Shown here: positions 9,952-19,177 of the stretch, piece by piece
Position numbering within the stretch: position 1 is the first letter of the stretch
How the letters are laid out: the number at the start of each line of letters is the position of its first letter
NCBI RefSeq assembly: GCF_009498275.1
Contig: NZ_CP045643.1
Coordinates: 3,286,001 to 3,350,000 of the forward strand
Length of the DNA: 64,000 nucleotides
Direction: 5' to 3'
Source: Streptomyces fagopyri
GTDB taxonomy: Bacteria; Actinomycetota; Actinomycetes; Streptomycetales; Streptomycetaceae
Program-made: the position numbers and the translations under genes
The notes under the pieces: generated by a model
What the model was told of the DNA's origin: nothing
Database searches by the model: none
Seen by the model: the letters and a program-made list of their open reading frames with translations, nothing else

Positions 9952-11169
9952 TCACAGATAGTCAGGGGCGCTGATGCCGAGCAGGGACAGGCCGCCGGCC
10001 AGCACCGTCCCGGTGGCTTCGGCGAGCGCGAGCCGGGCGCGGTGGGCGGCCGAGGGTTTCTCGTCGCCGAGCGGCAGCACCAGGTGCTGGACGGCGAGGA
10101 GGGCGTCGGCGGTGGTGACGAGGTGCCGGGCGAGGCGGTCGGGGGCGCGGTGGGTCGCGGCGACGCGCAGGGCACGGGGGTACTCGGCGAGGGCGCCGAG
10201 CAGGTCGTCGGCCGCCGGGACGTCACCGGGGGTGCCGGTGAAGCCGAGGGCGGCGGCGTTGCGGGTGAGAGCCCGGGTGCGGGCGTACGCGTACCGGACG
10301 CGGAAGAGCGGGTTGCTCTCGTGCTGGAGGAGATGCCCGGCCCCGATCCGGGGCCGGTCGTGCCCGGCCGGATGCAGCAGCGCCCAGCGGGCGGCGTCGG
10401 GACCGAGGGGGGTGGGGTCCTCGGCGGCGGGGACGGGGCGGAGCGGGACGGGGGTAACGGGCTCCGCCGGGGTGAGGGGGTCGGGGGTAACGGGCTCCGC
10501 CGGGGTGAGGGGGACGGTTCCGTCCGTGTGCCGTGGGCCGGTGTGCCGTACGGCGGCGGGTGGAGGGGCGATGCACGGGGTGGCGGGGTGGGGGGTGGCG
10601 GGGTGGGGGGCGGCGGTGTGCCGCGCGCCGGCGTGCGAGGCGCTGATGTGCGGCGCGTCGATGGACGGCGCGTCGATGTCCTTCCGGACGGTGTGCCGCG
10701 GCTCGGCGTACTGCACCTGGGCCAGGCCACCCTGGGTGGCGATGATCCGTACGAGCGCGTCGGCGACGACTTCGGCACGGATGTCGTACGGGATCCTGAG
10801 AGGGACGACCTGTCCGGCGAGCGCGTCGCCATGACCGTAGGAACCGCGCCCGATCTCCCGTACGAGGGACGCGACGGCCGAGTCCGCGCCGCCGAGGCGA
10901 ATGTTGAGGAACCCGGGCCCGGTGATCGCGACGTCATCGACACCGTCGGCGCCGACGAGGTGGGGCCGCAGGATCTCGGCGACCTGCGCCGCGGAGCGCC
11001 CGGCGGGCCGGGCCAGCTGCAACGCGATGTTCGTGGCGTAGTCCCCGCACCCACCGGGCCCCGGCGGCGCCACCTGCGCCCGCACCGGCACGGCCACGCT
11101 CAGCTCCCCCGCGTCCACGGCACGACGCACCGCGCCCAGCACGGTACGGGAGAGCTCGACGGGGGTCAC
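9952..11169 (-). CDS. nrtL: ArgS-related anticodon-binding protein NrtL
   Basis: A protein of 405 residues related to arginyl-tRNA synthetase but without its catalytic domain. The N-terminus resembles the ArgS additional domain (segment with [16 protein letters not shown]). The C-terminus resembles the DALR anticodon-binding domain (motif with [10 protein letters not shown]). The middle is a low-complexity stretch rich in Pro, Thr, Ala and His (about 170-265) that is expanded here. No HIGH or KMSKS motif is seen. The family is regularly found next to lysA in Streptomyces. Start GTG at 11169. Biochemical role unknown to me. Confidence 0.88.
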   Translation of the reverse strand: MTPVELSRTVLGAVRRAVDAGELSVAVPVRAQVAPPGPGGCGDYATNIALQLARPAGRSAAQVAEILRPHLVGADGVDDVAITGPGFLNIRLGGADSAVASLVREIGRGSYGHGDALAGQVVPLRIPYDIRAEVVADALVRIIATQGGLAQVQYAEPRHTVRKDIDAPSIDAPHISASHAGARHTAAPHPATPHPATPCIAPPPAAVRHTGPRHTDGTVPLTPAEPVTPDPLTPAEPVTPVPLRPVPAAEDPTPLGPDAARWALLHPAGHDRPRIGAGHLLQHESNPLFRVRYAYARTRALTRNAAALGFTGTPGDVPAADDLLGALAEYPRALRVAATHRAPDRLARHLVTTADALLAVQHLVLPLGDEKPSAAHRARLALAEATGTVLAGGLSLLGISAPDYL

Positions 11170-11673
11170 GTGACCAGCGTAGGGGAGGAGGGGGGTGGGT
11201 ATGCGAGTCGGTTTGGCCAGAGGTCCGGGATGTGGACGGGGTGCGGGGTGGTGCGGGAGGCGGGGTCAGGGGGTGGGGCGGACGGGCGGGCCTGTCGTCC
11301 GTCCGCCCGTGTGGGTGACGGGACGGGGATGTGGGGGTGGCGCGGTACGGGCGCGGTACGGGCGCGGTACGGGTACACCCGGGAGGGCTGCCTGGGCCGG
11401 AGGGGGTGAGGTCAGGTGACGTGCGGTGATGTATCGAAGGGGGAGGTGAGGGCGGAGGTCAGATGACCCGAACGGCTGATCCGGCGCCGCCCGACTGGTC
11501 TCCAGCCACGCAATGCCCCGCGATCAATGTGCGACGGCCAGTGGGTGCCGATTCAATGGCGTGCAGGCCGCACCGGCTGTACGGCCGGCACACCTGCGAT
11601 TCCCGCAATTCCCGCAAATCCCGCAAATCCTGCGTTGCCGGCAATGCCTGCCGCACCAGCAAACCTCTGCTGA
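11170..11673. other. gene-free gap upstream of nrtL
   Basis: About 500 bp with no supported gene. It holds three near-tandem copies of GCGCGGTACGG (about 11338-11372) and an AT-richer run of CCCGCAAAT/CCCGCAATT repeats (about 11600-11630). The nrtL-lysA promoter should lie here, and the tail of the response-regulator transcript ends here. I cannot point to either site. Confidence 0.4.
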
Positions 11674-12252
11674 TCAATGACCGAACCGGCCGGCGCGCTC
11701 GGCGTCGTCGGCCCCGAGCCCCTCCGGACCGAACCTCTCCGTACGGAAACGCTCCGTACCGAACGCGTCCGACGCGAAGCGCTCGCCTGCGTCCGCGCCC
11801 TCGAAGGCACCGTGGAAAGCGCCTCGGAAGGGTGACTCGCAGTCGTCGTCACCACCGCCTTCGCCGCCCCGACTCCCCCGCCGCTCCATCAACTGCCGCA
11901 CGAGTCGCACGAGTTCAGCAGGCTCGAAGGGCTTGGCGAGAAAGGCGTCAACACCCACGTCGAGACCGCTCTCGACCTCGTACTGGGTACAGGCGCTGAC
12001 GATGGCGAGGGGAAGGTTCCGCGTCCGCGGATCGGCACGGAGGCGAGCGGCGGTCCGCAACCCGTCGAGCCGGGGCATGACCACATCGAGGGTCACGACA
12101 TCGGGCCGCACGTGATGGACCACGTCCAGACATTCGACACCATCGGCCGCGGTCACGACCTCGATGCCCTCCAGCTCGAGATTGACCCTGATCAGCTGCC
12201 GGATGACCTTGTTGTCGTCCACAACAAGCACCCGACCGGACGCGCCTGACAC
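11674..12252 (-). CDS. response regulator, single receiver domain with acidic/Phe-rich tail
   Basis: A protein of 192 residues. Residues 5-120 are a CheY-like receiver: VLVVDDNKV with the acidic pair, the phospho-acceptor Asp in VVTLDVVMPRLDGL, and the Lys in AFLAKPFEPAEL. There is no DNA-binding output domain; the last 70 residues are Gly/Glu/Phe-rich and low in complexity. The conserved receiver begins at VSGASGRVLVVDD, so I chose the GTG at 12252; its ribosome binding site is weak. It is conserved next to tRNA-Arg in Streptomyces, but its partner kinase is not here. Confidence 0.85.
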   Translation of the reverse strand: MSGASGRVLVVDDNKVIRQLIRVNLELEGIEVVTAADGVECLDVVHHVRPDVVTLDVVMPRLDGLRTAARLRADPRTRNLPLAIVSACTQYEVESGLDVGVDAFLAKPFEPAELVRLVRQLMERRGSRGGEGGGDDDCESPFRGAFHGAFEGADAGERFASDAFGTERFRTERFGPEGLGADDAERAGRFGH

Positions 12253-12498
12253 AACTCGAGAGTAGGTCCGCGCCCACCACCGCGTCCGGGTTTTCCCCAC
12301 TTCCACCCCGGACGGGGACCCTGAACCCGCCCCGCCCCCGCATCCACGACTCACGCCGGGGAGCCGGGCCGGTTCGACCCACGCCCGCGAGCCTCCCCAC
12401 CCCCTCAACACACCGCCCCTCCCCCACATAAACCCATGCCAGTCCCCCCTGAAAGAGCTGGTAGGGTTCTACCCGTCGCCACACACCAAGGCCGACAC

Positions 12499-12570
12499 GC
12501 CCCCGTAGCTCAGGGGATAGAGCAACGGCCTCCGGAGCCGTGTGCGCAGGTTCGAATCCTGCCGGGGGCA
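12499..12570 (+). tRNA. tRNA-Arg (anticodon CCG)
   Basis: A full cloverleaf can be drawn: acceptor GCCCCCG with CGGGGGC, D arm GCTCAGGGGATAGAGC, anticodon stem-loop GGCCTCCGGAGCC with CCG in the loop, T arm GCAGGTTCGAATCCTGC, discriminator A. No CCA is encoded. Its 3' half is the attachment site of the integrative element to its right, and the same segment recurs 19.9 kb away. Confidence 0.96.
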
Positions 12571-12571
12571 C
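12530..12571 (+). repeat. attL core of element 1 (42-bp direct repeat of the tRNA-Arg 3' half)
   Basis: Bases 12530-12571, from the anticodon loop to one base past the tRNA, are repeated exactly at 32443-32484 and diverge at both edges. A tRNA 3'-end direct repeat with a tyrosine recombinase gene between the copies is the hallmark of AICE integration. The integrated copy restores an intact tRNA. Confidence 0.93.
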
Positions 12572-12625
12572 TCGCCTAGGAACAGCAGCAATCAAGCGCT
12601 GACCAGGGCGGATGCCGACAGAAGA

Positions 12626-12660
12626 GGGCGGGAGTCAGTCTCACTGACTCCCGCCCTTTC
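12626..12660 (+). terminator. strong hairpin terminator downstream of tRNA-Arg
   Basis: GGGCGGGAGTCAG (12626-12638) pairs perfectly with 12644-12656, closing a small TCTCA loop, and is followed by TTTC. It lies just inside element 1 and probably ends the tRNA-Arg transcript now brought in by the element. Confidence 0.8.
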
Positions 12661-13266
12661 TCATTGCCTCTCACTGACCACGCACCATCTGCGATACACC
12701 AGGTGTGGACGTCATGCGGCCGCAGAAGGATGCGGCCACGCCCAAGCCGAAGAGTTTCACTGACGCAGATACCTATGCCTGGAGACTTGTTCAGTGGTCA
12801 GGATGGTGCCGCTGACACTCAGGGGCTGGCTTACGCCGCGGCGATGGCGGTATCGCTATATACCTCCGGGAGTGGTATGCGATTGGTGGGTGATTTATCT
12901 TCACCTGAACCTATTGGGCTGCGGCATTCCAACCGTCCTGGCCGTTGGAGTCCGTTTTCCTTGCCCTACCCTTCGACGGTTGCCACGAACTGCCGCACTC
13001 GATAAAGTGCGGCAACTCCCGTGATCAACACTGGAAGGGCAACCAGGACGGGCAAACCTCCAGTGGGGACGGTGTTGCGAAGAGTGGCGGAAACTCCACC
13101 GTCCGCGCATCAGGGCCGATGCGGTAAGCCTGATCATGCTCCGATGAAACCGGCGCTGTTGATACGTGAAGGCATGGCGGACACTAATCGCGCAGCACTC
13201 TTCAAGAGGAACGTCCCGACATGGCTCCGGCGAGGCCTTTCGTCCTTAGCAAAATTAGGAGAACAC
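12661..13266. other. gene-free stretch upstream of the secreted-protein gene
   Basis: No supported gene. It is AT-richer than the chromosome. A 9-bp inverted repeat (TGCCGCACT at 12991-12999 with 13006-13014, loop CGATAA) may be a terminator or part of the attachment/excision region. The promoter of the 13267 gene should lie near its right end. Confidence 0.45.
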
Positions 13267-13722
13267 GTGAAAAGTCGATCAAAGTTCATGACTGTCGTAA
13301 CGGCCGCCGCCGCCGCATGGACGGTCGCAGTTTCTCCCGCATCTGCGGCAAGTGCTGAAGTCGATGTCACCGAATCCAGCACCGGTGGTACCGCTCTCAC
13401 ATTCAGTGCATGCCGAGTATCGTCGTACGGGCAGGGCTGCTTCGCCCCAAATGGGGAGTGGTTCTCAGTGGAGGACGGCAAGGCAGACGGTCACTCTGCT
13501 GTCGTGGTCTGGGAGCTGTACAAAAAAGACTCTGCCGGTAATTTTACCGTCCTAACTCGGTTGGGCACCATCTGGAACACCAGGGGCAATGGCACCATCG
13601 GCTACCAAAACAAGTCGTTCCCTGAGGGTCTTAAGGTCAAGTTTCAGCTGTGTGTCGGAGAGTACGCGGACCTCGCGGTTGATGGCGGCACCTGCACTAG
13701 CACGGTGACCGCAACGACCTAA
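13267..13722 (+). CDS. small secreted protein of unknown function (element cargo)
   Basis: 151 residues with a classical signal peptide: basic start VKSRSK, hydrophobic core TVVTAAAAAWTVAV, and a likely cleavage after SPASAASA. The mature part of about 120 residues has four cysteines, in segments CRVSSYGQGC and LCVGEYADLAVDGGTC, which could form two disulfides. I chose the GTG at 13267 because AGGAGAAC precedes it; longer upstream starts would bury the signal peptide. I do not recognise the family. It is cargo between int and attL, with base composition lower in GC than the core genes. Confidence 0.75.
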   Translation: MKSRSKFMTVVTAAAAAWTVAVSPASAASAEVDVTESSTGGTALTFSACRVSSYGQGCFAPNGEWFSVEDGKADGHSAVVVWELYKKDSAGNFTVLTRLGTIWNTRGNGTIGYQNKSFPEGLKVKFQLCVGEYADLAVDGGTCTSTVTATT

Positions 13723-13779
13723 AGATATTCGGTGGGTGCTTCCCCGCCTCATCGGGCAAGCACCCACTTTGACGTCATT

Positions 13780-14060
13780 TCATTTGGCGATGCGGCGGTG
13801 GCATATGAGGGTCGCGGCGATGGCCGTATGGGCGAGGAAGTGTTCGGACTTGCGCTCGTAGCGGCCGTGAAGGCGTCGACAGCCAGGACCCGGTCCGTTC
13901 CACGACGCAGCGGCGCCGGCCCGCACGTCGGGATGACTCGATGCCTTTGCAGGCGAGGCGACATCTGATCCCGCGAGCGACGAGCCATCGTCGCAAGCGC
14001 CTGGAGCCGTAACCCTTGTCTCCGTGCAGTTTGCCGGGCCTGCGAAGACCGCCCGGCCCG
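13780..14060 (-). pseudogene. IS5-family transposase remnant, C-terminal fragment, frameshifted
   Basis: Read leftward, one frame gives RPGKLHGDKGYGSRRLRRW (from about 14060), and another frame then gives CRRLHGRYERKSEHFLAHTA to ALICHRR. Both are the conserved C-terminal part of IS5-group DDE transposases (the DKGY block and the HxRYERK block with the catalytic Glu region). A frameshift separates the two and the N-terminal half is absent. It is a dead IS fragment next to int. No terminal repeats were found. Confidence 0.75.
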
Positions 14061-14116
14061 GCCGGACGATGGGAGCGGATCCGCTGGCCTCCTCCGGCAT
14101 CGCCGGGGCCAGCGAC

Positions 14117-15571
14117 CTAGGCCGTATCCCCGTCTTCTTCCAGCGCCTTTGTGATCTTCGCGTTGGCCGCTTCCTCGTGGCCATCGATGCAGCCGTGATA
14201 GCGCCGGTGGATCACCTCGGGTGAGTTGCCAACCCGCCGGGCAACCTCAGCGATCGGAACCCCCGCGTTCAGCCACCGCGTGATGCACGCATGCCGCAGA
14301 TCGTACGGGCGCCCTGCCAACGGCGAGTCGACGCGCTCAGGTGGGAGCGCATACTCCCGTGCCTCCTCCCACACCCGCCAATAGGTAGAAGATCCGACGA
14401 CTCCCCCACGCTCGTTCCCGAACACGCGCCCTTCCTGGGCCGTGCCAAACGTGTCCAGGTGCGCCCGCAGGATCGCGACCACGACGGGCGGGATGGGCAC
14501 CGGGCGGTCCGTGTCCGCCTCGCGCGCCTTCAGCCCCCGGCGGTCGTGCCGCTCCCCCGAATCGGTCCACTGCTTCCCGGAGACCGGACGCGTTTCCCGA
14601 AGCGTCAACGTGCCCCAACCCTCGTCCGGCAGATTGCAGTCGGACAGCCTCAGCCCGACCGCCTCAGCGGGCCGCAGCCCCGCGTAGTACAGGACCGCGT
14701 AGAAGGCCACCAGACGCCGCCCTCGACAGCGATCCCACGAACCTACGTAGGAGACCGCAGTGAGCAACTGGCGCCCCTGTGCGGCGTTCACGAGAACGCG
14801 TCGGTCCACCACCGCGCCGGAACCCACGCGCTTCTTGTGGGCCCCTTGGAGAGGGTTCTCAGGGAGTTCTTTCGCGGCCACCGCGTGTTCAAGGGCCGTG
14901 TTCAGGACCCGGCGTCGCCGCTTGTGCGTCTCCCCCGCCGCCGGCGTGCCGTCCAGTCGATAGCTGAGGCGGTACAGCACATCCTCGATCACCTCAAAGT
15001 CGACCAGGTCGATAACCGGCCGATCCTCCCTCGTGAGCCACTCGTACGCGGCCTTGAGTTCGGCCGGCGGCTCATTTCCGGCGTTCGCGGGGACAATCGC
15101 CCACCGGAACGCCAGGCGCAGGAGCTTGTCCTCAGGGGTGTTCTCGCCTCGCTCCACCATGGCCAGCGCGACGGCCGCCAGACCGTCCGCCATGCCCTCA
15201 CGGGTCTTGGCGGCGCTCATGCGCCACCGCCCGGCGACGTACTTCCGGCAGAACTCAAACCACCGCAACGACGGCTTGACCTCAGCCGCCGTCGCTTCAG
15301 CCGCGCGGACTTCGGACTCAGGCTGTCCGCTCGCGATCTCGAACGCTTCTCCCCGGCGCATGGCCTGCCGCAACTCCGAGCGCCGGCTTTCGGCGAGTGC
15401 GGACGTGGCGAACGTCGCGCTGCTCACCTTCCCGCCTACAACCCAACGGAGTTGGTACGGGCGTGCCTTGCGGTCGACCTTTGTGACCTTCCACAGCCGG
15501 ACATCCAGGGAGTACCCAGGCCTCGCCTCTCCGTGCGGACGGAGAGGCGAGGCATCATCGGTCGTGCTCAC
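14117..15571 (-). CDS. int: tyrosine recombinase integrase of AICE 1
   Basis: 484 residues. Catalyses site-specific integration and, with Xis, excision at the tRNA-Arg 3' end. The C-terminal catalytic domain has box I LYYAGLRPAEAVGL (Arg about 300), a Lys region around DRPVPIPP, box II YDLRHACITRWL (Arg about 426) and the nucleophile Tyr about 458 in IHRRYHG. The N-terminal arm-binding and core-binding domains precede it. The GTG at 15571 overlaps the xis stop codon by 4 bp (GTGA), fixing the start and showing translational coupling. It is clearly similar along its length to the integrase of element 2, which fits a shared tRNA target. Confidence 0.93.
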   Translation of the reverse strand: MSTTDDASPLRPHGEARPGYSLDVRLWKVTKVDRKARPYQLRWVVGGKVSSATFATSALAESRRSELRQAMRRGEAFEIASGQPESEVRAAEATAAEVKPSLRWFEFCRKYVAGRWRMSAAKTREGMADGLAAVALAMVERGENTPEDKLLRLAFRWAIVPANAGNEPPAELKAAYEWLTREDRPVIDLVDFEVIEDVLYRLSYRLDGTPAAGETHKRRRRVLNTALEHAVAAKELPENPLQGAHKKRVGSGAVVDRRVLVNAAQGRQLLTAVSYVGSWDRCRGRRLVAFYAVLYYAGLRPAEAVGLRLSDCNLPDEGWGTLTLRETRPVSGKQWTDSGERHDRRGLKAREADTDRPVPIPPVVVAILRAHLDTFGTAQEGRVFGNERGGVVGSSTYWRVWEEAREYALPPERVDSPLAGRPYDLRHACITRWLNAGVPIAEVARRVGNSPEVIHRRYHGCIDGHEEAANAKITKALEEDGDTA

Positions 15572-15762
15572 GCGGCGTCCTCCCGCTCCGCAAGCCAACG
15601 CTCGTATTCGGATCGGCGGATGCGAACGTCACCGTTGGGCAGCTTGATCGAGCGAGGGGCCTTCCCGAGTTGGCGCCACCGGTAGAACGTCGACGGAGCG
15701 ACCTTCAGATCGGTGATGACCTCCGCGACGGTCAACTTCTCGTCCAGCGCGCGGGCGCTCAT
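15568..15762 (-). CDS. xis: excisionase (Xis), MerR-like winged helix
   Basis: 64 residues of the small AICE excisionase type. The helix-turn-helix segment TVAEVITDLKVAPSTFYRWR is followed by a wing with KLPNGDVRIRRSEYERWL. Binds att DNA and steers Int towards excision. Its ATG at 15762 overlaps the stop of the RepA-like gene (ATGA), and its stop overlaps the int start (GTGA), so rep, xis and int are one translationally coupled unit. Confidence 0.88.
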   Translation of the reverse strand: MSARALDEKLTVAEVITDLKVAPSTFYRWRQLGKAPRSIKLPNGDVRIRRSEYERWLAEREDAA

Positions 15763-16916
15763 ACAGCCGTCCCTTCGGCTTCGGTCGACCCGGACAGCCC
15801 GGACAGCTCCAATTCCGACTGTCCGGGGTGTTCATGCTGGTCAGATGGGGTAACCGGACAGCCGGACAGTCCGGACACCTGGTGGGTACTCTCTGTCCGG
15901 GTCTCGGTGGTCGGGTAGTACCGGCCGCCACCGTCCTTAGTGAGCTGTCCCGCCTCGGCCATGCGGGAGCACGTCCGGCGGATCGTGTCCATGTCGACCT
16001 GCTGCAGCACTCCCGCCATCTCCTTGGGCTTCGCGCCGGGATGGGCTCGGAGGTACCTCAGGATCGCGGCTCGGGTGTCGCCGACGGTGTGGTCGGTGGC
16101 CGGTCCGTCCAGCAAGTGCCAGGCGCCGGAAGCGGGTTGGAAGCTGAGGGCGTACTCGGCTTCGTCCACGTCGCGGCCGGTGACGTGCAGGATGCCGTCT
16201 GCCTGCCCGCGGGCCCGTTTCAGTACGAGGGTGGCGTCTGCCGCGCCGGCGATGCCGTTGGTCCCGGACACCTCGGTCAGGAAGTCGTCCGAGCCTGCCT
16301 TGCGGACGTGGTGGACCAGGACGACGGCGATGCCGTAGTAATCCGCGAGCCGCTTCGCGTAGCCGACTGAGACATAGTCCGCGTCGTACGCCGATACGCC
16401 CTGCGGGGCCTGTCCGCGCATCTTGGCGAACACGTCGATGACGACCATGCGAGCCTCGGGGTTGCGCTCCAGCCACTGTGCAATGGCCTCGGTTCCGCCC
16501 TGGGGGAAGGGCGGGCATTCGGTGACCAGGGTCAGACCTGCGGGCGCCGACTGTCCGCCCAAGAGCTTGCCCATCCGGGTCTGAAGGCGGCGCGGGGTGT
16601 CCTCCAGGGCGAGGTAGAGGACGGGTCCGCCCTGGACGGGCACGGAGTCGAACGCCTGGCCTCCGGCGGCGACCGCGAGCGCCAGTCCGAGGGAGAGCCA
16701 GGATTTGCCGACCTTGGGCGGTCCGGCGAGCAGGCTGACGCCCTCGGCGAGGATGCCGGGCACGGCCCATTTCGGCTCGGGGAAGTTGGCAGCCATGAGC
16801 TGATCGGCCGTCCATGCGGTCCGCGGTCGTTCCCGCTTTGGCGGTGGAACCGGGGCCGCCTCGGTGTCGCTGGGCACGGAGTACAGGTGCAGGGGCGGGA
16901 TGGGGTTGACGCTCAT
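15759..16916 (-). CDS. RepA-like AAA/RecA-fold ATPase (replicative helicase type)
   Basis: 385 residues. Resembles hexameric RepA-type helicases of phages and AICEs: Walker A GPPKVGKSWLS (about residues 64-74), Walker B VVIDVFAKM, sensor segment VLVHHVRKAGSDDF, and a C-terminal winged helix (segment ILRYLRAHPGAKPKEMAGVL). Together with the upstream primase/polymerase it should initiate autonomous replication of the excised element. The ATG at 16916 overlaps the primase stop (ATGA). A longer upstream frame conflicts with the primase gene. Its 3' end carries the CGGACAG repeats. Confidence 0.85.
   Translation of the reverse strand: MSVNPIPPLHLYSVPSDTEAAPVPPPKRERPRTAWTADQLMAANFPEPKWAVPGILAEGVSLLAGPPKVGKSWLSLGLALAVAAGGQAFDSVPVQGGPVLYLALEDTPRRLQTRMGKLLGGQSAPAGLTLVTECPPFPQGGTEAIAQWLERNPEARMVVIDVFAKMRGQAPQGVSAYDADYVSVGYAKRLADYYGIAVVLVHHVRKAGSDDFLTEVSGTNGIAGAADATLVLKRARGQADGILHVTGRDVDEAEYALSFQPASGAWHLLDGPATDHTVGDTRAAILRYLRAHPGAKPKEMAGVLQQVDMDTIRRTCSRMAEAGQLTKDGGGRYYPTTETRTESTHQVSGLSGCPVTPSDQHEHPGQSELELSGLSGSTEAEGTAV
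15787..15877. repeat. cluster of five CGGACAG repeats inside the 3' end of the RepA-like gene
   Basis: CGGACAG occurs at 15791, 15800, 15855 and 15863 and inverted (CTGTCCG) at 15819. In protein this is a repeated SGLSG segment in a poorly conserved tail, so the DNA rather than the protein may be selected. A second cluster of the same motif lies at 27950-28027. Such repeats next to rep genes are often initiator iterons or TraB recognition sites. Confidence 0.55.
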
Positions 16917-17812
16917 GCCGCCACCGTCCGGGGGCGCCGTGCTCCGGCCCGGAGCCCGGAAGCGATGGTGCGCCGTGCCTCGCGCTCGCCCTGTCCGACT
17001 TGAACCGCGGCCGTGAGGAGCCAACCGGTGACCTCGGCTTCGCTCAACTCGGCTCCGGCGACGAGCTGTCCAAGGGCGACTGCGGCGACGTAGAGCGCGT
17101 TGTTGTGCTCGTGCGGGCCGGAGCCGGTGACCCGCTCCACTTCGCCGTTGACGGCGGACCGGAGGAAGGCGGTACGTCGGCCGCGCCCGGTGAGGGCAAC
17201 CCTGATGGGTGTCTGAGGGGGCAGCGGCGCCGGGCGCAGGAGTTCGGCAAGCCAACCTGGCAGGGGTGCCACGGGGGCGTGGTGGGTGATCTCGTACGGG
17301 TGTCCGTCGAAGGTGCTGCCCGCGCCGACCACGAGTCCGCCCCATGCGCGGGTGTCGACTTTCCATCCGAGCCCTCGGGTGCTGTCCCCGGCAGTGTTAC
17401 GCAGGTGCTCGCCCTCGGGGGCGGTGAAGTAGAGGTGGGTGCCGCCGCTCCAGGTGCGGACGGTGTACGTGTCGGCGGGGAAGGGCTGGCCGTGGCGTTC
17501 GCAGAGCACGGCGAGGACGTCGGCGCCGTCGGCGACTCCGTGTTCGGCCCAAGCATCCGGCGGAGTGTCGCCGGGGTGCTTGGGCTTGTCCAGGTCGATG
17601 ACGATCAGGCCGGAGGGGCCAGTGGCGATGCCGACGTTGTAGGCGGCGACGGACCACGCTCGGGCGATGCGGTCCGGGTGGGTGGTGGCTCGGGTCTCCC
17701 AGTCGGAGATGGCCGGGCGCTTGTCGCCGGGGATAAGGGGGAAGACGCGCCAGTCACGGGACGCTGCGTCAAGCACGGCGGTGAGCTGGGCAGAGTCGTC
17801 CGGGTACGGCAT
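16913..17812 (-). CDS. bifunctional DNA primase/polymerase (Prim-Pol) domain protein
   Basis: 299 residues. The N-terminal 200 residues match the Prim-Pol (archaeo-eukaryotic primase-like) domain: FPLIPGDKRP, the metal-binding VIDLDKP motif and the SGGTHLYF motif. The C-terminal 100 residues are helical and may contact the RepA-like ATPase encoded next. It synthesises primers for element replication. Overlaps the next gene by 4 bp. A structured leader shared with two other modules lies just upstream (17846-17900). Confidence 0.87.
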   Translation of the reverse strand: MPYPDDSAQLTAVLDAASRDWRVFPLIPGDKRPAISDWETRATTHPDRIARAWSVAAYNVGIATGPSGLIVIDLDKPKHPGDTPPDAWAEHGVADGADVLAVLCERHGQPFPADTYTVRTWSGGTHLYFTAPEGEHLRNTAGDSTRGLGWKVDTRAWGGLVVGAGSTFDGHPYEITHHAPVAPLPGWLAELLRPAPLPPQTPIRVALTGRGRRTAFLRSAVNGEVERVTGSGPHEHNNALYVAAVALGQLVAGAELSEAEVTGWLLTAAVQVGQGEREARRTIASGLRAGARRPRTVAA

Positions 17813-17845
17813 CCTGGGGTTCTCCTGTTTCTGTCTTCGGATGGG

Positions 17846-17900
17846 CAGGGAGAACCGCGGCGGCGGGCGACCTTGCTGGGGAGTCCCGCCGCCGCGGCGT
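17846..17900 (-). promoter_or_regulatory. hairpin leader with CCAGCAAG loop, copy 2 (upstream of Prim-Pol gene)
   Basis: On the leftward transcript an 11-bp GC stem (GCGGCGGCGGG with CCCGCCGCCGC) closes over ACTCCCCAGCAAGGTCG. The same loop, within a near-identical 50-bp block, occurs at 25348-25400, and a third hairpin with a different stem occurs at 27924-27946. All sit about 34-44 nt before a start codon. It reads as an RNA structure or processing/attenuation site, but its function is unknown. Confidence 0.65.
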
Positions 17901-17902
17901 AG

Positions 17903-19177
17903 CTAGGCGATGTCCAGGGTGAGCTGGGCCGGTGCGGTGTCCGCGGCGTCGGGCGCGGTGGCGGCGAGCAGGGCGCGGTAGGCGAGTGCGGCTTGGTGGA
18001 TGACGACGCCGTTGCCGAGGATCTTGAGCTGGTCGGAGCGGGACAGGCCCAGGTCGGGGCCGGTGACCCAGCCGGGATCGGCGCCCATCATCCATTCCAC
18101 GAACGCCGGGGACAGCCGGCGGTTTCCCTTGGTCCCGGGTTCGGTCGGCTCGGGCGCGGGCCGGCCCAGAACCTGTTCCCAGCGGCGGATGGCGGGCCCG
18201 TAGTCGGTACCGTTGGTGGCCACCCACCGCCGGTCGAGGCGGACGGCCTGGCCGGGCAGGTAGTAGTTGCCCGCCGTGTCGCGCTGGTTGGGTCCGCCGT
18301 GCGGGCCGTCGGACGCCTTGGGGGTGGGCAGCAGGTTCACCACCACCTCGTTCAGGGGGCGGGAGTTGACGCCGATCAGGTTGGAGGCGCCGGACTTCCA
18401 GTCCCGGGCGGCGGGGGTGGGCAGCAGGGTGACGGCGGTGCGCAGGTTCATCCCGCCCCGACGCTTGGGAGAGACGCCCGGTCCGCCGGTGCCGTCGGCG
18501 GCGGCCGGGGTGGGCAGCAGCCTCAGGTGCCGGTCGGGGGAAGCAAGAACACCACTTCGTCCTCCAGCGTCGGCCCGTGCCCGCCCGCCCGGCGCTTGTC
18601 CGGGTGCTGCGGTCCGCCGTTGCGTCCGAGCTGTGAGGTGGGGGTCTTCAGCAGCGGGATAGGCGATGGCGAACCAGCGGTCGCGCCGGTGGCAGGCGCC
18701 GACTTCGGGATCTCCAGCTCGAAGGCACATCCACCGCGCGTCGTACCCGATCGCGGCCAGGTCGGAGGCGACGACGTCGAGTCCCCGGCTGCGCAGGGCT
18801 GCGACGTTCTCCAGGAAGACGAGGCGGGGTCGAAGATGGCGAACGGCACAGACAATGGTTTTCCACAGTCCGGAGCGGTCACCGGCGATCCCTCCCCGAG
18901 GTCCGGCGTTGGAGATGTCCTGGCAGGGAAACCCGGCCGTCAGCGCCACCGGGCGGGACACCGTTGCGGCCAGGGCGGCGAAGTCGACGGCCGTGATGTC
19001 CCCAAGGTTGTCCACAAGGGGCAGGCGGGCGGCCAGCAGCCGGGCGGCGGCCGGGTCCTTCTCGCCGACCAGAACGGTGGACAGGCCGGTGACGGCTTCC
19101 ACGGCCTGGTCCAGCGCGCCGGAGCCGGTGCACAGACTGATGTTGCCGCCCTCCAACGGCGCGACGGGACAGGTCAT
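17903..19177 (-). CDS. DNA (cytosine-5) methyltransferase of AICE 1
   Basis: 424 residues with the m5C methyltransferase motifs: motif I as LCTGSGALDQAVE, catalytic PCQ in GFPCQDISNAG (Cys about 100), ENV in VFLENVAAL, and a late GNGVV motif X. The target-recognition region is long and Pro/Gly-rich. No restriction enzyme is next to it, so it is probably a solitary enzyme, perhaps protecting the element from host restriction during transfer. Its ATG overlaps the stop of the upstream membrane protein gene. Target sequence cannot be told. Confidence 0.88.
   Translation of the reverse strand: MTCPVAPLEGGNISLCTGSGALDQAVEAVTGLSTVLVGEKDPAAARLLAARLPLVDNLGDITAVDFAALAATVSRPVALTAGFPCQDISNAGPRGGIAGDRSGLWKTIVCAVRHLRPRLVFLENVAALRSRGLDVVASDLAAIGYDARWMCLRAGDPEVGACHRRDRWFAIAYPAAEDPHLTARTQRRTAAPGQAPGGRARADAGGRSGVLASPDRHLRLLPTPAAADGTGGPGVSPKRRGGMNLRTAVTLLPTPAARDWKSGASNLIGVNSRPLNEVVVNLLPTPKASDGPHGGPNQRDTAGNYYLPGQAVRLDRRWVATNGTDYGPAIRRWEQVLGRPAPEPTEPGTKGNRRLSPAFVEWMMGADPGWVTGPDLGLSRSDQLKILGNGVVIHQAALAYRALLAATAPDAADTAPAQLTLDIA

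Noticed and set aside
12664-13005. 113-aa open frame downstream of tRNA-Arg
   Set aside because: No ribosome binding site, no family, and it runs across a terminator-like hairpin region.
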